Below are positions 34,347 to 43,271 of a DNA stretch of 64,000 nt, piece by piece. The stretch lies in the NCBI GenBank assembly GCA_963761325.1, contig CAVXGZ010000002.1, positions 1,116,001 to 1,180,000 on the forward strand, in the 5' to 3' direction. Within the stretch, counting starts at the first letter, position 1; each line of letters begins with the position of its first letter. Position numbers and translations under genes: made by a program. The notes under the pieces are model-generated. The model made no database searches. It was not told the origin of the DNA and saw only the letters and a list, made by a program, of their open reading frames with translations. Source of the stretch: Streptantibioticus_C sp963761325 (lineage in GTDB: Bacteria > Actinomycetota > Actinomycetes > Streptomycetales > Streptomycetaceae).

Positions 34347-35371
34347 GGGGTGGCACCTCCGCCGCGGAGGGCACGCCGCAGCCCGGCGACGGCCGCCCGC
34401 CCGGCGTGCCGCAGGTGCCAGCGCGGACTGGAACCGGCCAACTCCTGCGCCTCGCCCAGTGCGTCGCTCAACGAGGCCCGCAGACGCGCCGTCAGTTCCT
34501 CCCTCTCCTGCCGGCTCAGGGCGCGCAGCCCCATCAGACCCGCCTCCACGGTCGCGTCCGGCTCGTCGGCCAGCGGCAGCCCCTCGGCGAGCCGGACGGC
34601 AGCGGTGCGGCGGGCGCCGTGCCCGGGCAGCGTGCGCAGCGTCACGGCAAGCGAGGTGCGGGCGGATCGCACCTCGGCGAAGTCGCCGTGCGGGTTGTCG
34701 ACCCAGCCGGACAGGAAGGTCAGCACCTGCTCGGCGTACGCGGAGCACGCCTGGCCCAGGCTGTCGGCCCGCTCGCGGCGGCGAGCCGTGCCCCGCTCGA
34801 CGAACTGGGCCAGCAGGGTGATTCCGGCGCCGATCGCGGTGAGCAGGGCGGTCCGGCCCAGCCCGTCCGACCCGTCGCCGCCCGTCGCGTCCGCCTCCGC
34901 CGGCGCGACGGCCGCCGCGCCGACGACAGCGGCGCACACCCGGCGGAAGGCGGCGGGATGTGCGGCCGCCCACCGGGGGAGGGTGAGGGGCGCGGCGGCC
35001 CGGCCGGTGCCGACCGCGATCATGTCCTGGTGGCCCGGCACGGCGCGGGCGACACCGAGCCGCACGGCCGCGGCGGCAGTCTGCGCCCGGTTGTCGGGGG
35101 CGAGGCAGAAGACGGTGTAGACGTCGTCGGAGGCGGTCGCGGGACCGGCCGCGGGCGAGGCGTGGGCCGCGGGGCCGGCGGCGGGTGAGCGGGCCCCGGC
35201 CGCCGCAGTGGCCGCTGTTGACGGGAGGTCACCGGCCGCGTGGGCCCGAGCCGGTACCGCACCGACCAGCAGCATGACGCCGCAGCCGAAGAGCAGCGAC
35301 GCCGCGAAGCGGGGACCCCGGGGTATCCGACCACCCCGGGCCGCTCCGCCGTATCTGCCGGACCTCGTCAC
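34343..35371 (-). CDS. Membrane-anchored protein with long cytosolic helical tail
   Basis: A 342-residue protein. The GTG at 35371 follows GAGGTCGGCG with about 6 bases of spacing, and an upstream extension is possible. A hydrophobic stretch SLLFGCGVMLLVGAV near the N-terminus resembles a signal peptide or anchor and is followed by an Ala/Pro-rich linker. A second membrane segment, ALLTAIGAGITLLAQFV, sits near residue 200. The last 130 residues are charged helices. Its stop overlaps the next ATPase gene. It may tie the ATPases to the membrane. Confidence 0.65.
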   Translation of the reverse strand: MTRSGRYGGAARGGRIPRGPRFAASLLFGCGVMLLVGAVPARAHAAGDLPSTAATAAAGARSPAAGPAAHASPAAGPATASDDVYTVFCLAPDNRAQTAAAAVRLGVARAVPGHQDMIAVGTGRAAAPLTLPRWAAAHPAAFRRVCAAVVGAAAVAPAEADATGGDGSDGLGRTALLTAIGAGITLLAQFVERGTARRRERADSLGQACSAYAEQVLTFLSGWVDNPHGDFAEVRSARTSLAVTLRTLPGHGARRTAAVRLAEGLPLADEPDATVEAGLMGLRALSRQEREELTARLRASLSDALGEAQELAGSSPRWHLRHAGRAAVAGLRRALRGGGATP

Positions 35372-35420
35372 CGCCGACCTCACGTCTCGTATTCGGTGTC
35401 CTACGGGACAACGCCGGGTG

Positions 35421-36704
35421 TCAGGCAGCCAGGTCCGGTCGTCCGACGGGGTCCGCCGGCACCCGGACGGCACCCCGCCGCCCATCCCCGCGCACCCGTT
35501 GGTCCGAGCCGTCCGCCGCCTCCCTGGCCCGCAGATGCCGCGCCCACAGCCCGTTGGAGGTGTAGTACAGGACGCTGATGGTCAGTACCGCCGGTCCCAC
35601 GATGCCCACCGTGCCGGGGAACTCCGGTTCGAGGGCGAGCGCGAGGATGATCGCGGTGATGCCGTTCTGCTGGCCGAGGGCGAGGTAGACCTTGTCGGTA
35701 CGGGGCAGGTCCGGCAGCATCGACGGCACCATCACGAGCGCCACCACCGCTTGCGCGCCGAACGCCAGGGCGCCGAGCGCGATCCCCGCACCCGGCGAGG
35801 CCCCGCCCACCAGCAGTACTCCGAGGCCGAAGGCCGCGAGCAGGAAGGCGAGCGTCACCAGCTTGTTGATCCGCTCCCGGAAGCGGCCGGTGCGAATCAG
35901 GAGCCCGGCGAGCGCCACCGCCAGCATGAGCATGGAAGCCGCCGCGACCAGCAGCAGGACGACCACCACGACCAACGCGATGACGTCGGACGCCCGGGAC
36001 GGATCGGGCGGCTTGCGGACCGCGACCCCGCCCCGCCGCTGCTCCGGCCGGGCGGACCGTCGCTTGACGTACCCGGCCCACACGAGTCGCGAGATGTACC
36101 AGGCAGCGATCGCGGCCGAGCAGAGCAGCACGTTGAGCACGATGCCCACCACGTAGGCCGTTGAACTGCCGCCGGGGGCCGGCGCCGGCGTGCCCGACCG
36201 GCCGGCGAGGCGGAAGCCGACAGCGGAGAGGTAGACGGAGAGCAGGACCGTGACCGGGTCGTCGAAAGCGGCCCACACCGACAGCAGCGTTTTCGCCCGT
36301 TCCGACATTCCGCTGTTGCCGCGCATGGCCGCCACCGAAAGCGGATCGATCTGAGCGACGATGATTCCGAGCACCAGATACTCCGGTTTTCGGAAGAACA
36401 GCAGCATCATCCCGGCGATGAACGCCGCCTTGAACAACACCCCCAGCGTCACGGCGACCACGGCGGTCCGCAGATCGCGCCGCACGGACGCCAGGTCGAT
36501 CTCGTGCGTACTGCCGTACAGGCCGGTCGCGAGCAGCAGGGCCGCCATCGGCAGGTACCACGACGAGTGGGTCAACTGGTCGCTCCAGATGCCCTGCCCC
36601 ACCGCGAAGCCGAGCAGCACGGCGGCGGGCGCGGCGTAGAGCACCTTGGGAATCCTGGGCCGGCGCCGTGCCCCGCGCGACCGCGGAGGTGTGTACGGAG
36701 TCAA
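35421..36704 (-). CDS. Cation:proton antiporter-like membrane protein
   Basis: A 427-residue polytopic membrane protein with about 11-12 hydrophobic helices, including LYAAPAAVLLGFAVGQG, AFDDPVTVLLSVYLSAVG and LGQQNGITAIILALALEPEFP. These resemble the CPA (NhaP/KefB) sodium or potassium/proton antiporters, with the AQIDPLSVAAM segment in place of the usual double-Asp motif. The TTG at 36704 fits best: GGAG lies 8 bases upstream, and a run of non-membrane residues precedes it. The gene is 49 bases from the next in the ATPase operon and may be co-transcribed. A tail of about 45 residues at the C-terminus is hydrophilic. Confidence 0.7.
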   Translation of the reverse strand: MTPYTPPRSRGARRRPRIPKVLYAAPAAVLLGFAVGQGIWSDQLTHSSWYLPMAALLLATGLYGSTHEIDLASVRRDLRTAVVAVTLGVLFKAAFIAGMMLLFFRKPEYLVLGIIVAQIDPLSVAAMRGNSGMSERAKTLLSVWAAFDDPVTVLLSVYLSAVGFRLAGRSGTPAPAPGGSSTAYVVGIVLNVLLCSAAIAAWYISRLVWAGYVKRRSARPEQRRGGVAVRKPPDPSRASDVIALVVVVVLLLVAAASMLMLAVALAGLLIRTGRFRERINKLVTLAFLLAAFGLGVLLVGGASPGAGIALGALAFGAQAVVALVMVPSMLPDLPRTDKVYLALGQQNGITAIILALALEPEFPGTVGIVGPAVLTISVLYYTSNGLWARHLRAREAADGSDQRVRGDGRRGAVRVPADPVGRPDLAA

Positions 36705-37695
36705 GGTCCCGTCTCCGATCGTGTTCGGCCACGACGCGGGACCCCACCCGCAGCAGGTGGGTTCCCCGCGGGCCGGCCGGATCGCCGGATCTCCGGTCGC
36801 CCATCGGTGCGACGGCGGACGGGAAACGTATTCGGCCAGGCAGGCGATCCACACAGGAGTGCGGTACTGTCGTGAACCGCCATCCGTCGACGCTGGTGCC
36901 CCGCGGCCACGACCATCATCCCCCAGCGTCCGTCCGAAGTGCGCTGCGACACGTCTCTATGGTAGAAATTGACGGCCTGTGGAGAAAGACATTCCATGGC
37001 CACTTACTGATTTCCCCTGCGGGATCTGGTAAAGCTCGGGCACGCAAACGGGTTTCGTCCGCCCGAGTCGCACGCATCGCGGCCGTTGGGCACGGTGTTC
37101 CCCGGCACCCCTGCCGTGAGCTGCGGATCAACATCGAAGACGGCAGCGTGGCCGCATCCGGTCGGACCACGACGAGACGCTGGCCGCGCGCACGGTGGAC
37201 AACCGGCACCGATTTCCTACGTACCCTTGCCCCGGACGTCTGATGCACTGTGCGTAGTGCGGTCACGCCCACGGTCCTCGTGCCGAACGCCGGAGCACGG
37301 TGTACCCGCTGAACACGTCGTGTGATGGCTCGAATTCCTCGGTCGGGCAGCCGCCACCGGGCTCCGCCGGGTCCGGACGGACGGCCGCCTCGTCCCGCGC
37401 CCGCCCTCGGTCCCGTCCGCCGACGCGCCCCGGACCCCGTACGGGCGTGGCCCCTACGCTTCCCTGACGCCGGGCGGGGCGGGGTTCGTTCGCGTGGGCG
37501 ATGAGGGGCCGGGGGACCGGCGGGACGATATGAGCGGCATACGGCGCCGGGGCGGTCGACGTTCCGGCGGCTGCCGGTGCGACCGTGCGAACGACCTCCC
37601 GACCGCCGCTCCCTGACGGGGGCAGGTCCGACGTGCGCAGGCGCGGCCGTGTGCCCCCAGCCCAGGACGCCGTCCGCAGGAAGAAGAGGGTCACC
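36705..37695. other. About 1 kb with no convincing gene
   Basis: This stretch is less GC-rich around 36.95-37.25 kb and has short ORFs with poor third-position bias, including one of about 94 codons starting at 36959, but none with a clear ribosome binding site and family match. It holds the promoter region of the antiporter operon on one side and that of the small membrane protein on the other. It may contain the debris of an older gene. Confidence 0.5.
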
Positions 37696-38139
37696 ATGAA
37701 CGCCCGCACTCCGCGATCCGCCGCGATGTCCGACGAGAGTCTCCACGATCCGCGCAGCCTGGCGGCGTTCCGCGACGCGAAGCTGCTCACCGGCTGCTAC
37801 CTCGGTGTCAGCGTGCTCACCCTGGTGGCCATCGTCCTGCTGCGCGGCCACGCCTCGGTGGTGACCGACGCGGTATGGGTGCGCGGGACCGCCGTCGTCG
37901 CCAGCGCCCTGGTGACCTTCCTCTGCGCGGTCCGCGCGGCTCGCGGCTCCCGTGCGGCGTACCGCAGACTGCGGGTCGTCTCCGCGGTCATGGTGGTGGC
38001 CATCGCGGTCATCATCGCCCTCCCCGGCACTTTCCCGATGTGGCTCAAGGTCGAACAGGGCTTCTGCGGACTGCTGTTGATCGGCGTCATCGCGGTGGCC
38101 AACGGCCGGCAGCTGCGCTCGCTGTTCGCCGCCCGGTAG
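37696..38139 (+). CDS. Small four-helix membrane protein of unknown function
   Basis: A 147-residue protein with four predicted membrane segments: LLTGCYLGVSVLTLVAIVLL, GTAVVASALVTFLCAVRAA, LRVVSAVMVVAIAVIIALPG and GLLLIGVIAVANG. ATG at 37696 with AAGAAGAGGG upstream. I cannot assign a family. It sits in an accessory region beside an unrelated dioxygenase transcribed on the other strand. Confidence 0.7.
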   Translation: MNARTPRSAAMSDESLHDPRSLAAFRDAKLLTGCYLGVSVLTLVAIVLLRGHASVVTDAVWVRGTAVVASALVTFLCAVRAARGSRAAYRRLRVVSAVMVVAIAVIIALPGTFPMWLKVEQGFCGLLLIGVIAVANGRQLRSLFAAR

Positions 38140-38152
38140 GCGCGGCGACCGG

Positions 38153-39085
38153 TCAGTCCCCGGCCGGGGCGAGCACCAGGTCGAAGCGGACCCGGGACCA
38201 GGCGCGGTCGCCGAGGGACCGGCCGTCCGGGGCCGGGGTGCCGGGCCGTTGCCGCCGGAAGTCCTTGACGAGGGAGTCCCTGACTCCGAACACCGCGTCG
38301 CGGGTGAGGAGTTCGTCGCCGCGGACGAAGATGTGGGTGACCACCGTGCGGCGGCCCGGGGCGCTCACCAGGAAGTGCAGGTGCGCGGCCCGCATGGGTG
38401 AGCGTCCGGTCGCCGCGAGCAGCCGGCCCACCGGCCCGTCGTGCGGGATCGGGTACGGCGTCGGGGTCAGCGCCCAGAAGCGGTAGCCGCCCAGGTCGTC
38501 GGTGAACAGGTGGGCGCGGGCCGCGATGCGGGCGTCGTCGTACTGGACGTCGTAGAAGCCGTCCGCGTCCGCCTCCCAGACCTCGATCCGCGCGCCGGCG
38601 AGCGGCCGTCCCTCGGTGTCCGTGACGGTGCCCTCCACCCAGCACGGTTCGCCCGGCGCGCCGCCGGCCAGGTCGCCGCCGAGCGGGACGTGCGGCGCGT
38701 CCTCGGTGAAGAACGGCCCGACCACCGTGGCCTCGGTCGCGTCCGCGTACGCCTCGTTGTTGATCGTGATCGTCTGCATCGAGGCGCCGAGCACGTCGGA
38801 GAGCAGGACGAACTCCTGGCGCCGCTCGTCGGTGATGTGCCCGGCGTCGGTGAGGAAGCGGATCGCGGCGTCCCATTCCCGTTCGGTCGGCCGCACTTCG
38901 CACAGGAACGCGTGCAGATGCCGGGTCAGCGCCTGCATCACTTCGCGCAGCCGGGGGTCCGACGCGTCGGCGAACGACCGTACGACGCGTTCGACGAGTT
39001 CCGCCTCGCGGGCCCGCTGCCCGGCCGGCACCTCGGCGGCTCCCGCGCTCCGCGCCCGCTCGGTGCCCGTGTCGTTCCCACTCAT
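38153..39085 (-). CDS. Intradiol ring-cleavage dioxygenase (hydroxyquinol/catechol 1,2-dioxygenase type)
   Basis: A 310-residue non-heme Fe(III) dioxygenase. An N-terminal helical dimerisation domain (first 110 residues) is followed by the catalytic beta-sandwich. The iron ligand Tyr is in GFYDVQYDD, a second Tyr in the GYRFWALTPTPYPIP stretch, and the His pair in AAHLHFLVSA. Its length matches hydroxyquinol dioxygenases. The ATG is used. It lies alone among unrelated genes, so the pathway it serves is not in the window, although the monooxygenase operon at 20 kb could feed a related substrate. Confidence 0.87.
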   Translation of the reverse strand: MSGNDTGTERARSAGAAEVPAGQRAREAELVERVVRSFADASDPRLREVMQALTRHLHAFLCEVRPTEREWDAAIRFLTDAGHITDERRQEFVLLSDVLGASMQTITINNEAYADATEATVVGPFFTEDAPHVPLGGDLAGGAPGEPCWVEGTVTDTEGRPLAGARIEVWEADADGFYDVQYDDARIAARAHLFTDDLGGYRFWALTPTPYPIPHDGPVGRLLAATGRSPMRAAHLHFLVSAPGRRTVVTHIFVRGDELLTRDAVFGVRDSLVKDFRRQRPGTPAPDGRSLGDRAWSRVRFDLVLAPAGD

Positions 39086-39539
39086 CGCGGGTCGGCTCCT
39101 TCCCGTGCCGGGTGACGAGGCCGCCGCACGGGCGACCGGAGCGGGACCGCCCGCACCACGTCAGGCCATACCCGTACCACGTCCGGTATCACCGCGTCTC
39201 CGGCCCACGGCCGGGCATCGCCGCGAGCCGGCTGCTACTTCGTCGCCCGCTTCACCGCGATCGCCGTCTGTCCGTTCTACGTGACGGTCCGTCTCCCGCT
39301 GCCCATGGACCAGGCGCTGCGGCTGGTCCCGCCGACCGTCGGCATCATCGTCCGGACGGGCTCGCCGGGTATCTGCTCGGTCTGGGCACGGCGATGCGGG
39401 GTGCCGTCCCCGGACGGCGTACGCGAGGCGCTGCCGCGCCGCGTCCGGGAACCGCACGAGGACAACGGGGGCGGCCGGATCCCGTAGGAGCCGGCCGGCC
39501 CCGCGCCCCCCGTGGCCGCGGGACCGGCCTCCTGCTCGG
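39086..39539. other. 454 bases without a clear gene
   Basis: Open frames occur here, but their products are Pro/Arg/Ala-rich and have no recognisable domain. One short frame (39.24-39.49 kb) has a hydrophobic run reading YFVARFTAIAVCPFYVTV that could be a decayed membrane fragment. I call nothing in it. Confidence 0.4.
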
Positions 39540-40055
39540 CTAGCCGGCGGCGCCTTCGGAGACGAAGGTGACGTCGACGGTCGCGGACACGGCCGTGGGG
39601 CTCGTGGGCTGCGGGGCGAAGGTGACCACGCCGCTGCCGGCGCAGGGCACGGTCAGCGTCGTCGGGATCGCGAGCGGGACGAAGAAGTTCGAGGTCGTGC
39701 CGATCACGTCGGAGCTGGTCGAGGAGGGCACGCCGAGCGTGACCAGGATCGAGTGCGCGGCGCTGCCGGTGTAGCCGGTGTCGGCCGCCGAGGAACTGGC
39801 GGTGATCGCCTCCACGCTCTGCCCGCCGACCGGGTGGCCGGTCTCGCCCTGCACGATCGGTCCGACGCAGTCGGTCACGATGACGCCGGGGCTGGTCTGG
39901 TTGCCCACCACGCCGGTGAAGTACATGTTCGGCGCGACCGCCACCGGGTCCTGGACCCCGGCCGCTGCCGCGACGCCGGCGGTGGAGACCGCCAGGAGGA
40001 GTCCGGAGCCGATCACGGCGATCCGGGACACACAGGAACGAGAAATCACAGTCAT
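39540..40055 (-). CDS. Secreted protein of unknown function
   Basis: A 171-residue protein with a clear signal peptide: basic start, ISRSCVSRIAVIGSGLLLAV hydrophobic core and cleavage after about residue 33 in the VAAAAGVQD region. The mature protein is rich in Ser, Thr, Val and Gly with alternating beta-type sequence, and one Cys pair (DCVGPI and TVPCAGSG) that could form a disulfide. No family was recognised. Secreted to the medium or cell wall. Confidence 0.72.
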   Translation of the reverse strand: MTVISRSCVSRIAVIGSGLLLAVSTAGVAAAAGVQDPVAVAPNMYFTGVVGNQTSPGVIVTDCVGPIVQGETGHPVGGQSVEAITASSSAADTGYTGSAAHSILVTLGVPSSTSSDVIGTTSNFFVPLAIPTTLTVPCAGSGVVTFAPQPTSPTAVSATVDVTFVSEGAAG

Positions 40056-40227
40056 CTCCTAGACAAGGCCCACAGATGGGCTACGAGATGTGCTCCATTC
40101 CGCGCAGGAGGAAGTTAGCGCCCGCACGGTCGCGGAAACAAGGAAGGTGCGACTGATCGTTCGGCCCGGAATCGGGGACGGGTCGGTTACGGACAAGTTT
40201 CGAGAAGAATCGATTCTCTATTTCCGG

Positions 40228-40612
40228 CTACTTGCCATTCGCCGTGTCCCCGGCGCGCGGGCGCCCGTACCGGCCCGTTGTGGCCCGTCCCGGGCCGATC
40301 AACTCGGCAATCTTGACCTGGTCTTTTGCAGCCGCGGCGAATGTGATGACTTTCCGCTCGGGATCGTCGGCGAGTCGCAACACGACGCGGCGGAGTTCGA
40401 GCTCGCCGATGACCGGATGACGCAGGTGTTCGGCCCCGGAGTTGAGCACGGCGACTTTGTGCCGGGGCCGCCGGCCGCGCGCATCCGGGCTCGGCGCCCG
40501 CAGCCGTTCCGGCAAGGCGTGGAAACGCGGATCGCCGAGGTGCCGGGCGACGGCCGTCCGGAATCGGCCGAGCAGCGCGGACGCACTCGTCTTCCGTGCT
40601 GTGGTAACGGGT
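40228..40612 (-). pseudogene. Remnant of XRE-family regulator (MmyB-like C-terminal domain)
   Basis: Only the last part of the ligand-binding domain remains, open without a start or the N-terminal HTH: FRTAVARHLGDPRFHA then GAEHLRHPVIGELELRRVVL and RLADDPERKVITFAAA. These are the distinctive C-terminal motifs of MmyB-like helix-turn-helix regulators. The product lacks an initiation site and the DNA-binding half, and several upstream stops separate it from anything else, so it is a fossil. Confidence 0.7.
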
Positions 40613-40782
40613 GACGTGACGCTGAGTCGCGAAACGGACGCCTTACATCCGCTCTACAGGGACGACATGGCGATCACCCTTGAACGGCCTGTCGCCCTTG
40701 AGGACGGCCAGCCCTTTGCTTTCCGCACCTCGGACGGGCCGCTGGCCCGGGGGCCGTGACGCTCCTTCCCGACTGAGCATGG

Positions 40783-40985
40783 TCAGCGGAGCCACGGCCG
40801 AATCGCTGCGACAGTGACCGTGCCATGAAGATGTGGACGCGCTCGTCGAAGCGTGCCGCCACGGCGCGGGATCCCTTGAGGGCATTGATCGTTCGCTCTA
40901 CTTCGTTTCTGCGGACGTACTGGACCTGGTCGGATCCGGCAGGTGGCCCGCCGCTGCTGCCCGCTTCTGTCGATCACATCGCTTA
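40783..40985 (-). pseudogene. C-terminal fragment of IS5-family transposase
   Basis: The minus-strand frame reads QYVRRNEVERTINALKGSRA then FDERVHIF, the characteristic end of IS5-type (IS112/IS1647-like) transposases. The remaining HGTVTVAAIRPWLR is found in another frame. A single base appears to be missing near 40828, where TTCATGG stands in place of the expected TTCCATGG. The N-terminal two thirds is gone. Confidence 0.75.
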
Positions 40986-41111
40986 CCTCGCGGCGACTCG
41001 GATCGGTCCGTGACGGGCCAACGCGGCGGCCCGCCGCGCCCGCCCTTCATCGGCCTCCCACGGCGTCAGCGACACGCGGCCCACGGGACGTGCCGCGCCG
41101 GTCGGCGTTCG

Positions 41112-41504
41112 TCAGCCGCCTTCGACCAGCCCCACCAAGGCGTCGAGTTCTTCTCGGAGCGTCCTTTCGACCACGGCCGGATCGGAACCCGGGGCGATCG
41201 GCAGGGTCATGGTGATCACGCTGCCGCCGCCGGGACGGGGCACCACCCGCAGGTAGGCGCCGCCCTTCCGTCCGGGGGCGATCTCGCGCTGGTAGTCGAC
41301 CGTCCCCGCCTCCGGGTGGGTCAGGACGTCGAGGTCGAAGTCCCGGCCGTCTTTGGTGGCACGCCAGTTCGCTGCGTCCCGGACGATCGTGTCCGCGAAC
41401 GCGGGCGCCCACTCGGGCAGACGGGTCGGGTCGGCGAGCAGGGCCAGCACGTCCGTGGGGACAGCGTGGCTCTCGATGCTCCTGGTCTCGGTCCGGGGGT
41501 CCAT
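41112..41504 (-). CDS. SRPBCC (START-like) family protein
   Basis: A 130-residue protein with the polyketide cyclase/START helix-grip pattern: DPTRLPEWAPAFADTIVRD at the start, DYQREIAPGRKGGAYLRV in the middle strands and DPAVVERTLREELDALVGLV as the C-terminal helix. These proteins bind small hydrophobic ligands or act in lyase-like steps. The reading frame of a lipoprotein-like gene overlaps its 5' end. The exact substrate is unknown. Confidence 0.78.
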   Translation of the reverse strand: MDPRTETRSIESHAVPTDVLALLADPTRLPEWAPAFADTIVRDAANWRATKDGRDFDLDVLTHPEAGTVDYQREIAPGRKGGAYLRVVPRPGGGSVITMTLPIAPGSDPAVVERTLREELDALVGLVEGG

Positions 41505-41974
41505 GGCGCGACGGTAACCCGCGGGCGTCCGACGGCAGACCGAATTTCCGCCGGGCGGCGGGCCGCGTCGTCAGCGGCAGCGGCTGCTCGCCGGAACGCC
41601 CTCGGCCAGCCGCCCATCCCCTGCCGGCACGCTGCCGCCCACAACTCCGGGATCGCCGCGTACGACACGCCCGCGCGGCACAACTCCCGTTCCTCTTGCG
41701 TGACATGTGAGCCGGCGGGCCACCGCCCCCGGGGACTTCCGAAGCGATCGGCGTACCGATCCCTGCGGCGGGGTCCGTCGGGCCGGTGGGACGCGTGCGG
41801 GCTCGGCGGGTCGGCCGCGGTCCGCGCGGGCGACGTACCAGGGGAGGACGGCAGCGTGGACGGTGCGACCACCGGTGGGGTCGGGGGGACCGACCCGGCG
41901 GGCGGCTGGTGGACGGTCACACATCCGGTGACCAGTGGAAAGGCGATGGCGATGACGACGGCCAGTCGGTACAT
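41321..41974 (-). CDS. Putative lipoprotein; 3' end uncertain
   Basis: The N-terminus MYRLAVVIAIAFPLVTGC is a convincing lipoprotein signal peptide with lipobox LVTGC. A Pro/Thr/Ser-rich linker and an acidic/basic region follow, then RELCRAGVSYAAIPELWAAACR, which fits coding DNA. After that the frame turns Pro/Arg-rich and runs 184 bases into the SRPBCC gene, so the true C-terminus was probably lost by a frameshift near 41.6 kb. Treat the last 80 residues as doubtful. Confidence 0.45.
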   Translation of the reverse strand: MYRLAVVIAIAFPLVTGCVTVHQPPAGSVPPTPPVVAPSTLPSSPGTSPARTAADPPSPHASHRPDGPRRRDRYADRFGSPRGRWPAGSHVTQEERELCRAGVSYAAIPELWAAACRQGMGGWPRAFRRAAAAADDAARRPAEIRSAVGRPRVTVAPWTPGPRPGASRATLSPRTCWPCSPTRPVCPSGRPRSRTRSSGTQRTGVPPKTAGTSTSTS

Positions 41975-42107
41975 GCCCCCAACTTTCCGTAAGCCGTCGG
42001 CGTGTCGGGCGTTTCGCCGCGCATTGCCACCCACACGGGTTACCCGCTCCCGGCGAGTCGTGCCCGATCGACCCGGCAACGCTGCCACGAGGCGCCCGCC
42101 GGCGCGG

Positions 42108-42353
42108 CTACCGGGGCGTCGGCGCCGCGAGGCGGGCGATGCGTTCGTCGGGCAGCCGCAGCATCATGCCGGCATCCTCGACCGTCCAGTCCCGGCCGGT
42201 CAGCAGGCGGGCCGCATGGCGAGCGGCATCGCGTTCGGCCTGTTCCGCCTCGGCTCGCGCGATGCGGGCGGCAGTCAGCGCGCGGAGCGCCGCCGCGGCG
42301 TCCGGACCGACGGGAGCCACGGACACGACCACGCCGGCGGGGTCGGCGCCCAG
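42108..42353 (-). pseudogene. Reading-frame tail fused to IS3 orfB
   Basis: Outside the left IS3 end, the orfB frame stays open for 82 more codons: DAAAALRALTAARIARAEAE then RDWTVEDAGMMLRLPDERIA. Codon bias is good, so this is likely the 3' end of a host gene interrupted by the insertion, not part of the transposon. I did not identify the family, and the missing 5' part was not found on the far side of the element. Confidence 0.45.
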
Positions 42354-43267
42354 TGAGGCGTCCCCCGGAGTGTGGACACGGGGGTTCATGCTGCTATGCC
42401 CTGCTCGGTGCTGCTGTTCGAACTCGATGGGTGAGAGGTAGCCGAGGGAGTTGTGGCGGCTGCGGGCGTTGTAGTGGGTGAGCCACTGGAAGATCTCCAG
42501 CCTGGTCTGACGCACCGTCGCGAACACCCCATGCATCGCTTCTCTCTTCAGCCCCTGCCAGAACGATTCGGCCAGGGAATTGTCGTAACTCGACCCGACA
42601 CGACCCATGCTCCGTCGGATGCCGAAACCATCGCTGACCTGGGCGAACGCCGCTGAGGTGTATTGCGATCCCCTGTCCGCGTGGAAGATCACTCCGTCCA
42701 CGCGACCGCCGCGGGTTGCCACCGCCATCGTGAGCGCGTCCACGACCAGTTCGGTGCGCATGTGCGTGGCCATCGACCAGCCGAGCACCCGGCGCAACAG
42801 ATGTCCAGGACGCAGGCCAGGTAGAGCCACGCGCCGCCGACCTGCACGTATGTGATGTCGCCGCACCACTTCTCGTCCAGCTCCCCGGCGGTGAAGTCGC
42901 GTCGGACCAGGTCCGGGGCGGGCGGCGCGAGCCTGTCTGGGACCGTGGTGCGCTTGCGCCGACACAGGTGCCGGCCCTCGATCCCCTCACGGCGCATCAG
43001 CCACTCGACCCGTTTGCGGTTGACCGTGTGCCCGAAGCCGCGTATCTCGGCACGGACCCGGCGCACTCCGTAGGTGCCGCGTTGGGCGGTGTGGATCTCG
43101 CGGATCTCCGCGACCAGTGCGCCGCCGGCCGCCCGGCGCTCGTCGCGGGCGGCCGCGCCGGCCGTCCACCGGTAGCAGCCCGAGCGCGAGACGCCAAGAA
43201 CCCGGCATATCCGCTGCACGCCGAAGTCGGCGCGGTAGAGGGAGATGAAGTCCCAGCGGCCGGTCAT
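42354..43267 (-). pseudogene. IS3 orfB transposase (DDE), frameshifted
   Basis: The first half reads WDFISLYRADFGVQRICRVL, RRVRAEIRGFGHTVNRKRVE and GDITYVQVGGAWLYLACVLD, with the first Asp of the DDE triad. Near 42.80 kb one base is missing (the expected tyrosine/serine codons read TGTTG), and the chain resumes in another frame with RRVLGWSMATHMRTELVVDA, VIFHADRGSQYTSAAFAQ and YDNSLAESFWQGLKREAMHG carrying the second Asp and Glu. As read, it gives no intact transposase. Confidence 0.75.
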
Positions 43268-43271
43268 GCCC

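Noticed and set aside
35401..36852. Second minus-strand frame overlapping the antiporter
   Set aside because: The frame with hydrophobic helices and a GGAG-TTG start is the real one; this one is basic and soluble.
36959..37243. 94-codon ORF in the 1-kb gap
   Set aside because: Poor third-position GC and no recognisable product; more likely promoter DNA.
39281..39487. 68-codon ORF with a hydrophobic stretch upstream
   Set aside because: No ribosome binding site, no family, and weak codon bias; treated as non-coding or decayed.
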